NCBI RefSeq assembly: GCF_958405895.1
Contig: NZ_CATZAR010000008.1
From: Ralstonia thomasii
GTDB taxonomy: Bacteria; Pseudomonadota; Gammaproteobacteria; Burkholderiales; Burkholderiaceae
Direction: 5' to 3' (one strand)
DNA: 64,000 bases
Under the pieces are notes generated by a model, which saw only the letters and a list, made by a program, of their open reading frames with translations, was not told where the DNA came from and searched no databases. The position numbers and the translations under genes were made by a program. Below, in pieces: positions 36,170 through 45,012 of this stretch (its first letter is position 1; each line of letters opens with the position of its first letter).

Positions 36170-37579
36170 TTAGCGGAAGAAGACGAAGGTCATCAGAACG
36201 AAAATCGGCAAGAGAATGCACACGGACCACAGCATGTAGCCAAAGAAGCTGGGCATCTGCAGGCCGCGGCTTTCGGCAATGGCCTTGACCATCAGGTTGG
36301 GCGCGTTGCCGATATAAGTGTTGGCACCCATGAACACGGCCGCGGCGGAAATCGCGCCCAGCGTGGAGGCGCCCTCGCTCATCAGCATGCGTGCGTCGCC
36401 ACCGGCGGTGTTGAAGAACACCAGATACGTCGGCGCATTGTCGAGAAACGACGACAGCACCCCCGTCGCCCAGAAGTACATCACGTTGTTCGGCTGGCCC
36501 GCGCTGTCGTTGACGAGATGGACGATGCCCGCGAACGGGCCATCCACGCCGGCCTTGAGCATGGCAATCACCGGCCCGATCGTGATGAAGATGCCGGCAA
36601 ACAGCTTGGCGACTTCCAGAATGGGCTCCCAGTTGAACTCGTTGCCGGCGCGCGCGCTTGCCGGGGTGAGCCACAACGAAAGCAGCGCGATGACGACCAG
36701 CCCGACGTCGCGTACCACGTTCTGCAGCATCACCTCGGTACCCATCACGTGGAAGATGATGCCGGGCTTCCACAGCCCGCTCATCAGCACGAGGCCGAGA
36801 ATGCCCGCCAGCAGCACAAAGTTGACGTTGCCCTCGAAGCGCAGCGGGCCCGCATCATCCGGCGAGGCGTCGGTGATGTTGGGCAGTTCTTCCTTGCCCG
36901 TGTGATAGAAATAGCTGTCGATAACGAAGAAGATCGCCAGCAGCAGCACCCACATCGTCAACGTCTGGCGCCACAGATATTGCGCGGTCCAGAAGAAATC
37001 CACGCCCTGCAAGAAGCCGAGGAAGAGCGGCGGATCGCCCAGCGGCGTGAGCGCCCCGCCTGCATTGGCCACCAGAAAGATGAAGAACACGACAACGTGC
37101 GCCCGATGCGGGCGTGCCTCGTTGGCGCGCAGCAAAGGCCGGATCAGCAGCATCGCGGCGCCGGTCGTGCCCATGATGCTGGCCAGCGCCGTACCAAGCG
37201 CGATCAAGCCCGTGTTGAGCTTTGGCGTTCCATGCAGATTGCCGCGAATGCAGATACCGCCTGCAACAACGTACAAAGCGGCGATCAGCGCGATGAAGGG
37301 AATGTATTCAGCAAGGGCTGCGTGATTGACGGAAGCGATGGCCGCCTGCGAGCCAAACGCGATCCCGAACGGCACCAGAAGCACCAATGCCCAAGACGCT
37401 GCGATCTTGCCGTAATGGTCGTGCCATAGCTTGGGCATCATGAGCGGTGCAATGGCAATCGAGAGCAGGATGCCCGCAAACGGCACACCCCACAACAAGT
37501 GCAACTCAGCGCCGCTCACATCAGCAGCGCGCGCCAGGCCACAGACGAACAGGAAGACAAGGGGCCAAAGGCGTTTCAC
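36170..37579 (-). CDS. Sodium:proton antiporter-like membrane protein (CitMHS/NhaD superfamily)
   Basis: This 469-residue polytopic protein has an N-terminal hydrophobic stretch that may be a signal (LWPLVFLFVCGLARA) and about 10-12 further spans. It has the NAGGALTPLGDPPLFLGFLQG segment characteristic of ArsB/NhaD/CitMHS-type transporters. Related proteins are usually named sodium:proton antiporters; the true cargo is unproven. It lies 139 bases after the LutC-family gene and just ahead of the dehydrogenase. Confidence 0.82.
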   Translation of the reverse strand: MKRLWPLVFLFVCGLARAADVSGAELHLLWGVPFAGILLSIAIAPLMMPKLWHDHYGKIAASWALVLLVPFGIAFGSQAAIASVNHAALAEYIPFIALIAALYVVAGGICIRGNLHGTPKLNTGLIALGTALASIMGTTGAAMLLIRPLLRANEARPHRAHVVVFFIFLVANAGGALTPLGDPPLFLGFLQGVDFFWTAQYLWRQTLTMWVLLLAIFFVIDSYFYHTGKEELPNITDASPDDAGPLRFEGNVNFVLLAGILGLVLMSGLWKPGIIFHVMGTEVMLQNVVRDVGLVVIALLSLWLTPASARAGNEFNWEPILEVAKLFAGIFITIGPVIAMLKAGVDGPFAGIVHLVNDSAGQPNNVMYFWATGVLSSFLDNAPTYLVFFNTAGGDARMLMSEGASTLGAISAAAVFMGANTYIGNAPNLMVKAIAESRGLQMPSFFGYMLWSVCILLPIFVLMTFVFFR

Positions 37580-37718
37580 GTAGGCGTTCTCCTAAGCGTG
37601 GGCGCACACGGCAAACACAGCCTCGCCACACGAACAAAGACGCCAGTGTAAACGCCCGAGGTCTGTCGCCCTGAACGTCCTCCGATGTTTGATGAGCGAA
37701 TGAGCCCTGGACGCTGTC

Positions 37719-38438
37719 TCAGGCAGTCGACACCACGATCACATGCACCCGATACGGGCCATGTGCGCCGAGCACGATGGTCTGCTCGATATCCCCCGTG
37801 CGCGACGGCCCGCTGATGACGTTGGTGGCGCGTGGCAGCTCGCCTCGCTCCGCGCGCATCAGCGAATAGGCATCTTCCAGATTGGCGACGATGCGCGACT
37901 GCGGAACCACGGCGATATGCGTCTCGGGCAGCAGCGCCGTGGAAGCGACGTTCTCCGGCCCCGACAGCAGCATCAGCGAGCCCGTCTCAGCAATCGCGCA
38001 GAAGCAACCCGTAATGCCGACGAGATCGCCGTGCTCCTGATCGGCTTGCGCCTCGCGCACCGGCGGACGGAATTCGATGCCGATGCCAGCAGCGGCCCAG
38101 TCCAGCGATTCCAACGTAGTCCAGGCCACGGCCTGCGGCCGGAGGTTCAGCCCAGACAAGTAACGGGCCACCGCGCCCGGCACGTCGGACAGCGCCTCCA
38201 CGGTATCCAGCGTGGAAGCCATCTTCAGCGCCTGCTCGGCAAAATGCGCGGCAAGGTTTTCCGGCACCGGCGGGCGCGGGCCGGCGGGGTGGCGCGCGAG
38301 GTAATCCGCCACGGCATCGCGCTCACCCTGCGTCGGTTTCGCGGGACGATGCTGCGCATTGCGGATGCGCGCAAAGATGGCGTCGCGTGCGCGGCTGGTG
38401 TCGAGCGGGTCGACGGGGGTGTCCGGTTGTGATTCCAT
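37719..38438 (-). CDS. lutC: LutC/LUD-domain lactate utilization family protein
   Basis: LutC is part of the LutABC iron-sulfur complex that oxidises L-lactate. The 239-residue protein has the LUD signature GITGCFCAIAETGSLMLLSG and LLPETHIAVVP, and the C-terminal GPSRTGDIEQTIVLGAHGP. The ATG at 38438 is chosen over a longer frame that overlaps the pncB region. No lutA or lutB lies next to it, although they may be outside the window; alone it could serve another pathway. Confidence 0.85.
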   Translation of the reverse strand: MESQPDTPVDPLDTSRARDAIFARIRNAQHRPAKPTQGERDAVADYLARHPAGPRPPVPENLAAHFAEQALKMASTLDTVEALSDVPGAVARYLSGLNLRPQAVAWTTLESLDWAAAGIGIEFRPPVREAQADQEHGDLVGITGCFCAIAETGSLMLLSGPENVASTALLPETHIAVVPQSRIVANLEDAYSLMRAERGELPRATNVISGPSRTGDIEQTIVLGAHGPYRVHVIVVSTA

Positions 38439-38527
38439 GGCGGCTCCGAAAGATCGATCGATTATACGAGCCGCTTCCTGCACGATCCGCCCCCGCCGTT
38501 GAAACTTATTCGGCGTCGGCGTGAGCC

Positions 38528-39697
38528 TTATTGCACGCCAAATACCTGCTTCAGGTACGTGAGGTACGCTGGATCGTCGCACATCGTCTTCTCCGGCGCG
38601 TCCGACAGTTTGGCCACCGGCTGGCCATTGCAGCGGACTATCTTGATGACGATCTGCAGCGGCGTGTAGCCCAGGTCGTTTGTCAGATTGGTCCCCACGC
38701 CAAACGCCAGCTTGCAGCGGCCATGAAAGCGCTCATACAGGCCGATGACCTTGGGCATGTCGAGGCTGTCGGAGAAGATCAGCGCCTTGGACTTCGGCTC
38801 GGCGCGCATGTCGTCGTAATGCTTGAGCATGCGCTCGCCCCACTCGAACGGGTCGCCAGAATCATGGCGAACGCCGTCGAAGAGCTTGCAGAAGAACATG
38901 TCGAAATCGCGCAGGAAGGCGTCAAAGCCGTAGGTATCCGACAGCGCGATGCCGAGGTCGCCGCGATATTCCTTGGCCCAGGTTTCCAGCGCAAAGGTCT
39001 GGGAATCGCGCAGGCGCGGACCCAGCGCTTGGCAGGCCTGAAGGTATTCATGCGCCATGGTGCCCAGCGGCGTCATGCCGTGCTTCATGGCGAAGTAGAC
39101 GTTGCTCGTGCCCGCGTACTGGGCGCCGAGTTGCGCATGCGTCTCCAGCAGCACATGCTCATGCCAAGTGTGCGAAAAACGGCGGCGGGTGCCGTAGTCG
39201 GCAATGCGGCAGTCTTCCAGGCCGGGGCGCTTCAGCGATGCCAGCTTGTCGGTCAGGCGGCGCTTGCCCTCCTCCCACTGCGGGTGCGTCTGCGTGCGGC
39301 TGAAGAACACCTCGTTGACGATGGCCAGAACGGGCACCTCGAACATGATCGTGTGCAGCCACGGCCCCGCGATGACGATCTCGATCTGCCCATCGTTGCT
39401 CGGCGCCGGGCGCACGTCGATGTACTTCTCGTTGAGATGGAACAGGCCGAGAAAATCGACGAAATCGCTCTTGATGAAGCGCATGCCGCGCAGGTAATCA
39501 AGTTCCGTATCGGTAAAGCGCAGGGTGCAGAGATGGCGGATTTCCGCGCGGATCTCTTCAATGAACGGCACCAGATCGACGCCCGCGTTACGGCACTTAA
39601 AGCGGTATTCGACGTGCGCGCCAGGAAAGTGATGCAGCACCACCTGCATCATCGTGAATTTGTACAGATCGGTATCGAGCAACGAGCGGATGATCAT
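38528..39697 (-). CDS. pncB: Nicotinate phosphoribosyltransferase
   Basis: PncB makes nicotinate mononucleotide from nicotinate, PRPP and ATP in NAD salvage. The 389-residue protein begins [20 protein letters not shown], the family hallmark; [11 protein letters not shown] lies in the region of the phosphorylated histidine, and [13 protein letters not shown] binds phosphate. It is divergent from prfB over 180 bases and 89 bases upstream of the LutC gene. Confidence 0.96.
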
Positions 39698-39843
39698 CGG
39701 ACAGCGCCAAAAGCCATATGGACTGGCCGCCATGCTAACCGAAGCCAGGCGGGACGCCTGTGGCAGTCACATAAATCCCGCCGCGCACTGCGGAAAATGG
39801 TCGTTTTGGGCTTCTACGCGGACGGAAAACCCCTTGATTCCGC

Positions 39844-39849
39844 TATAAT
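39844..39849 (+). promoter_or_regulatory. -10 box of the prfB promoter
   Basis: A perfect TATAAT lies 28 bases before the prfB ATG. The hexamer at 17 bases upstream (GACGGA) is a poor -35, so the assignment rests on the -10 alone. Confidence 0.6.
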
Positions 39850-39877
39850 TTCCGGTTTCCGACCGGATTTTTGCACC

Positions 39878-40982
39878 ATGGAAGCAGAACGCCTCAATGC
39901 CATCCAGAACACGTTGGCCGACCTGAAGTCGCGCGCCGACGACCTTCGGAGGTATCTTTGACTACGACGTCAAATCTGAACGTCTAGTCGAAGTCGACAA
40001 GGAACTCGAAAACCCCGAGGTCTGGAACGATCCCAAACGCGCCCAGGAGCTGGGCCGCGAGAAGAAGTCGCTTGAAACCGTCGTGCTGGCGCTGACCAAA
40101 CTTGACGAAGATCTCACCGGCGCCGCCGAACTGTTCGAGCTCGCCCGCGAAGAGGGCGACGACGAGACCATCGAAGCCATCGAGGCTGACACCGCAGGCA
40201 TGCGCGCCATCGTCGAAGACATGGAATTCCGCCGCATGTTCTCCGGCCCGATGGACGCCGCCAACTGCTTTATTGACATCCAGGCCGGCGCCGGCGGCAC
40301 CGAGGCGTGCGACTGGGCATCGATGCTGCTGCGCCAGTACCTGAAGTACTGCGAGCGCAAGGGCTTCAAGACCGAAGTCCTGGAAGAATCCGAAGGCGAC
40401 GTGGCCGGCATCAAGAGCGCGTCGATCAAGGTCGAGGGCGAATACGCGTTTGGCTTCCTGCGCACCGAAACCGGCGTGCACCGTCTGGTGCGCAAATCGC
40501 CGTTCGACTCGGCGGGTGGCCGCCACACGTCGTTCTCGTCGATCTTCGTGTATCCGGAAGTCGATGATTCGATCGAGATCGAGGTCAACCCGGCGGATCT
40601 GCGCGTTGATACGTACCGTGCTTCCGGTGCGGGCGGTCAGCACATCAACAAGACCGACTCGGCCGTGCGGATTACGCACATCCCGACCGGCATCGTCGTG
40701 CAGTGCCAGAACGACCGCTCGCAGCACCGCAACCGTGCCGAGGCGATGACGATGCTGAAGTCGCGCCTGTATGAGCACGAACTGCGCAAGCGTCAGGCCG
40801 CTGCAGACGCACAAGAAGCAGCCAAGACCGACGTGGGCTGGGGCCATCAGATCCGCTCGTACGTGCTGGACCAGAGCCGTATCAAGGATCTGCGCACCAA
40901 CGTGGAAATCTCCAACACGCAGAAGGTGCTGGACGGCGATCTGGACCCGTTTATTCAGGCGAGCCTGAAGCAGGGCGTCTGA
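39878..40982 (+). CDS. prfB: Peptide chain release factor 2 (programmed +1 frameshift)
   Basis: RF2 reads UGA and UAA. Translation starts at ATG 39878, runs 27 codons to CTT (39956-39958), meets an in-frame TGA at 39959-39961, and must slip +1 so that reading resumes at GAC 39960. The joined product has 367 residues. The internal Shine-Dalgarno-like GGAGG (39948-39952) sits 3 bases before CTT, exactly as in E. coli. The downstream part has the specificity motif SPF (in [10 protein letters not shown]) and the hydrolysis motif GGQ (in [10 protein letters not shown]). It is not a pseudogene. Confidence 0.98.
39948..39962 (+). promoter_or_regulatory. prfB autoregulatory frameshift site
   Basis: GGAGG, a 3-base spacer, then CTT-TGA-C. 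RF2 shortage lets the ribosome slip from CTT to TTT and bypass the UGA, so the protein controls its own synthesis. Confidence 0.97.
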
Positions 40983-41007
40983 TCCGAGCCAAACCAGAGC
41001 GACTGCC

Positions 41008-41748
41008 ATGTCTGACACGTCCCTGTTCATCCTGACCGGTGCCTCGCGCGGCCTGGGCGCCGCGCTGGCCCAGGCGCTGATGCAACCCGGTCGCCGCCTC
41101 ATCTGCGTCGCACGCGGCGATAACGCCGAATTGCGCGCGCAGGCGGCAGCCGCCGGTGTGACGCTCGACTGGCACCAGGTCGACCTGTCCGACGCGCATG
41201 CCGCCGAGGCTTGGATGACCAAGACGCTTGCCGCCCTGCCCGCTTTTGCCAACGTGACGCTGGTGCTCAACGCCGGCGCGGTCGAGCCGATCGGCACCAT
41301 CGACACATTGCGCGCCGATACGCTGCTGCCGCACCTGCAACTGAACCTGGCCGGCCCGATGGCGCTGACCGCTGCCCTGCTGCGCGGCACCTCCGGGTGG
41401 AACGCGCAGCGCCGCGTGCTGGCGATCTCGTCGGGCGCTGCGCGCCGGCCGATCGCCGGCTGGGCGGCGTATTGCACCGGCAAGGCCGGGCTGGACATGT
41501 TCGTGCGCGCCATCAATGCCGATGGCGACGCGAGCGTGCGCGCCGTGGCACTCGCCCCCGGCGTGATCGACACCGACATGCAACGCACCATCCGTGGCGC
41601 CGACTTTGCCGGCGTGCAGCGCTTCCGCGATCTGCACGCGCATGGCGAGTTGGTCTCGCCGCAGGTCGCCGCCACGCGCATCGCCGCCTACCTCGTCCGC
41701 CCCGACTTTGGCGCGACCGAGCTAGACGACCTGCGCAACATCGCCTGA
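41008..41748 (+). CDS. SDR-family NAD(P)-dependent oxidoreductase
   Basis: The 246-residue short-chain dehydrogenase has the cofactor loop TGASRGLG (10-17), LNAGAVEPIG in place of NNAG, and the catalytic YCTGK after an ISSGAA serine motif. The segment pattern resembles sepiapterin reductase/benzil reductase-like members. Substrate is unknown. It starts 25 bases after prfB and 24 bases before lysS, so the three are likely one transcript. Confidence 0.88.
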   Translation: MSDTSLFILTGASRGLGAALAQALMQPGRRLICVARGDNAELRAQAAAAGVTLDWHQVDLSDAHAAEAWMTKTLAALPAFANVTLVLNAGAVEPIGTIDTLRADTLLPHLQLNLAGPMALTAALLRGTSGWNAQRRVLAISSGAARRPIAGWAAYCTGKAGLDMFVRAINADGDASVRAVALAPGVIDTDMQRTIRGADFAGVQRFRDLHAHGELVSPQVAATRIAAYLVRPDFGATELDDLRNIA

Positions 41749-41772
41749 TACGACATTCCTCTCATCACCATC

Positions 41773-43317
41773 ATGACCGAACAGAACAACCCGGCCGAAT
41801 CGAACACCGCGGCCGCCGTGCCGGCGCAGGACGACAACAAGATCATCGCCGAGCGCCGCGAGAAGCTGGCAGAGATCCGCCAGCAAGGCGTCGCGTTTCC
41901 CAACGATTTCCGCCCGACGCACCATGCCGGTGATCTGCAAGCCAAGTATCGCGAGCTGGAGCAGACCGCACTGGAAGCCGAACCGGTGCAGGTGGCCATT
42001 GCCGGCCGCATGATGCTCAAGCGCGTGATGGGCAAGGCAAGCTTTGCCACCGTGCAGGACGCCACCGACCGCATCCAGTTCTACATCAGCCGCGACGCCG
42101 TGGGCGAAGACGTCTACGCCAGCTTCAAGAAATGGGATCTGGGCGATATCGTGGCCGCACGCGGCACGCTGATGAAGACGAAGACCGGCGAGTTGTCGGT
42201 GGCGGTGACGGAGCTGCGCCTGCTCTCGAAGAGCCTGCGTCCGCTACCGGGCGACTACTACGGCCTGGCAGATCAGGAACAGAAGTACCGTCAGCGCTAC
42301 GTCGATCTGATCGTCTCGAAGGAAACGCGCGACACGTTCCGTGCCCGCACCAAGGCCATGGCCTCGCTGCGCAACTTCATGGCCGGCAACGGTTTCATGG
42401 AGGTCGAGACGCCGATGCTGCACCCGATTCCGGGCGGCGCGGCAGCCAAACCGTTCATCACGCACCACAACGCGCTGGACATGCAGATGTTCCTGCGCAT
42501 CGCGCCCGAGCTGTACCTGAAGCGCCTGATCGTCGGTGGCTTCGAGCGCGTGTACGAGATCAACCGCAACTTCCGTAACGAGGGCGTGTCGCCGCGACAC
42601 AACCCCGAGTTCACGATGATGGAGTTCTACGCGGCCTACACGGACTACCGCTGGCTGATGGACTTCACCGAGCAGTTGATCCGCCAGGCTGCCATTGACG
42701 CTTCTGGCACCGCCACGCTGACCTACCAGGGCCGCGAGCTGGATCTTGCCAAGCCGTTCCATCGCCTGACCATCTGCCAGGCGATCCAGAAGTACGCGCC
42801 GCAATACACCGACGCGCAACTAGCTGACGTCGACTTCCTGCGCGCCGAACTGAAGAAGTTCAAGATCGACACCAACGCGCCGCAATTCCTGAACGCCGGC
42901 GTGGGTACGCTGCAGCTCGTGCTGTTTGAAGAGACGGCCGAGTCGCAACTGTGGGAGCCGACCTTCATCATCGACTACCCGGTCGAAGTGTCGCCGCTGG
43001 CACGTGGCTCCGACACGCTGCCGGGCATCACCGAGCGCTTCGAGTTGTTCATCACCGGCCGCGAAATCGCCAACGGTTTCTCCGAGCTGAATGATCCTGA
43101 AGACCAGGCCGAGCGCTTCCGCAAGCAGGTCGAGCAAAAGGACGCTGGCGACGAAGAAGCCATGTTCTACGACGCCGACTATATCCGCGCGTTGGAATAC
43201 GGCATGCCCCCGACCGGCGGCTGCGGCATCGGCATCGACCGTCTGGTGATGCTGCTCACCGACAGCCCGAACATCCGCGACGTGATCCTCTTCCCGCACC
43301 TGCGCCGCGAAGACTGA
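41773..43317 (+). CDS. lysS: Lysine--tRNA ligase (class II)
   Basis: The 514-residue class II synthetase has an N-terminal OB-fold anticodon-binding domain, motif 2 [20 protein letters not shown] (with the arginine that binds ATP) and motif 3 [12 protein letters not shown]. The N-terminal 20 residues are Asn/Ala-rich and variable. Pairing of prfB and lysS is also seen in E. coli. It ends at a strong hairpin terminator. Confidence 0.98.
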
Positions 43318-43344
43318 TCGGGCGCGATCGATCGCCTTGGAAAG

Positions 43345-43368
43345 AACGCCCCTTCGGGGGCGTTTTTT
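43345..43368 (+). terminator. Intrinsic terminator of lysS
   Basis: AACGCCCC and GGGGCGTT form an 8-base stem with a TTCG tetraloop, followed by a run of six T. Confidence 0.93.
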
Positions 43369-43575
43369 GTTGCGCGCGCGGCCGCAAATCACGCGCCCAC
43401 CCCGCTATTTGTAACAATGCCCGGCTTTTACAAAGTGGGATAAACTTCGCCAAGCACTTGATTTTTAAGCGAAAAATTGGAGTACAGATGCTTACAATTT
43501 AAAACGGCATCCGTTTGGGCGATGGACCACACTGTGATCATCAAAACGCCGAATCGATCACGGCGCAGGAGAGCG

Positions 43576-44322
43576 ATGATGAACAACAACGTCCAATCGA
43601 ACCAAGGTCAACAATACGGCGGCACGTCGCCGGGGCAAGTGCCTCCGTCTTCGCGCCGCATGCATCCACTGATGACGACGGCCGCTGTGGCCGTGATCAT
43701 CGCCAGCCTGACGGCGGTGGCCGCCATTACCGGTGTGCTGCCGACCTCGAAGGCTACACAGGGCAGCACTGACCCCAACGTTGCCGCGCAATCGGCAGCG
43801 GCCGTGGCGGGCGCTTCAGCCCCGATGGCACTGGCTGCGCCAGGCCAGACCACGCAACCGAATCAGGCCGCTCCGTATCCGGCCCAGAATGTGGCGCCCG
43901 CTCTGACGCGAGCCCGCGAGCCGTCGTACGCTGAACGCGCACCCTCGACCAGCCCGAGCTATGCGCAAACCCAGCCGCGCCAGTCGGCCAGCCCCTATGC
44001 CGGCCATGTGACTTCAGTCACGCCGATCACCACGCAAGGCAAGGAAACCGGCCTCGGCATGATCGGTGGCGCCGTGGTGGGTGGGCTGCTGGGTAACCAG
44101 ATTGGCCGCGGCAATGGCCGTACGCTGGCTACGGTCGGCGGCGCGGTGGCAGGCGGTTATGGCGGCCACGTGGCGGAGAACTACTACAGCCGCGACACCC
44201 AATACCGTGTGAACGTGCGCATGGACAACGGCACCAACCGCAGCTTCACGTACAAGGCTGCACCGGGCTTCCAGGCAGGCGAACGCGTGCATATCGAGAA
44301 CGGTACGCTGGTGGCGGGGTAA
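43576..44322 (+). CDS. Glycine-zipper 2TM domain membrane protein
   Basis: The 248-residue protein has a short polar N-terminus, one span at about 32-54, a Pro/Ala/Gln/Ser-rich linker (60-150), and a glycine zipper at 159-198 (GGAVVGGLLGNQIGRG and VGGAVAGGYGG), the Rickettsia 17-kDa antigen-type domain. The last 45 residues form a small soluble end. There is no lipobox; it is anchored by the span. GGAG stands before tandem ATGs at 43576 and 43579. Function unknown; family members affect envelope integrity. Confidence 0.83.
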   Translation: MMNNNVQSNQGQQYGGTSPGQVPPSSRRMHPLMTTAAVAVIIASLTAVAAITGVLPTSKATQGSTDPNVAAQSAAAVAGASAPMALAAPGQTTQPNQAAPYPAQNVAPALTRAREPSYAERAPSTSPSYAQTQPRQSASPYAGHVTSVTPITTQGKETGLGMIGGAVVGGLLGNQIGRGNGRTLATVGGAVAGGYGGHVAENYYSRDTQYRVNVRMDNGTNRSFTYKAAPGFQAGERVHIENGTLVAG

Positions 44323-44348
44323 TCCGGCTTCGCCTTCGCCCCAAAAGA

Positions 44349-44374
44349 AAAACCGGCCTTCGGGCCGGTTTTTT
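44349..44374. terminator. Bidirectional terminator between the glycine-zipper gene and iscX
   Basis: AAAACCGGCC and GGCCGGTTTT form a 10-base stem with a TTCG loop, with T-runs on both strands. The two flanking genes converge here. Confidence 0.93.
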
Positions 44375-44401
44375 CATGCATACGCGTTTGAGGCTGCGCG
44401 C

Positions 44402-44596
44402 TTATTCCGCTTCTTCGATCCAGGCTTGCTGGATGGCTTCCAGAAATTTTTCGCCGCCACGCTTGTGGTCGTCGTCAAAGCCTTCCAGCGTGACCACCTT
44501 GTTGTGCAGGTCGACGAAGTTCAGGCGCGTCGGATCGACGTCGGGGTACTTGTCATACAGCGCTTCTGCGATCTGCTGGATGTCGTTCCATTTCAT
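44402..44596 (-). CDS. iscX: Fe-S cluster assembly protein IscX
   Basis: IscX (YfhJ) is a small acidic protein that binds IscS and iron and tunes cluster assembly. The 64-residue protein begins MKWNDIQQIAEALYDKYPDVDP and has the DLHNKVVTLEGFDDD segment of the family. It is the last gene of the isc operon, 31 bases after fdx. Confidence 0.96.
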   Translation of the reverse strand: MKWNDIQQIAEALYDKYPDVDPTRLNFVDLHNKVVTLEGFDDDHKRGGEKFLEAIQQAWIEEAE

Positions 44597-44627
44597 GATG
44601 GGCTCCCTCCACCGCTGGCCACTCGGC

Positions 44628-44966
44628 TCAGTGGTTTTCCTTGGCGTGGTTGATCGTGTACTTCGGAATTTCGACGGTCAGGTCCGACTCCGCCACCTTG
44701 GCCTGGCAGGACAGGCGCGAGTTCGGCTCCAGGCCCCAGGCCTTGTCGAGCAGATCCTCTTCCTTCTCGGTCGCCTCATCGAGCGAATTGAAGCCCTCGC
44801 GCACGATCACGTGGCAGGTCGTGCAGGCACACGACTTCTCGCATGCATGCTCGATCTCAATGTCAGCGCCCAACAGCGCATCGCAGATGGTCGTGCCGGG
44901 CTTGGCTTCGATCACGGCCCCTTCCGGGCAGTATTCGACGTGAGGAAGGACGACGATGTGTGGCAT
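44628..44966 (-). CDS. fdx: ISC-type [2Fe-2S] ferredoxin
   Basis: This ferredoxin supplies electrons for cluster assembly on IscU. The 112-residue protein starts at ATG 44966, and its ligands are Cys42, Cys48, Cys51 (ACEKSCACTTC) and Cys87 (RLSCQAK), the same positions as E. coli Fdx. The extra Cys46 is also found in E. coli. A longer upstream frame covers the end of hscA and is not real. Confidence 0.97.
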   Translation of the reverse strand: MPHIVVLPHVEYCPEGAVIEAKPGTTICDALLGADIEIEHACEKSCACTTCHVIVREGFNSLDEATEKEEDLLDKAWGLEPNSRLSCQAKVAESDLTVEIPKYTINHAKENH

Positions 44967-45012
44967 GAAGAAACTCGTTCGATAAATGTGTTTGGTGGGA
45001 TCCGATCGGCGA

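Noticed and set aside
39962..40982. prfB as a frameshifted pseudogene
   Set aside because: The site matches the conserved programmed +1 shift exactly, with an internal Shine-Dalgarno element.
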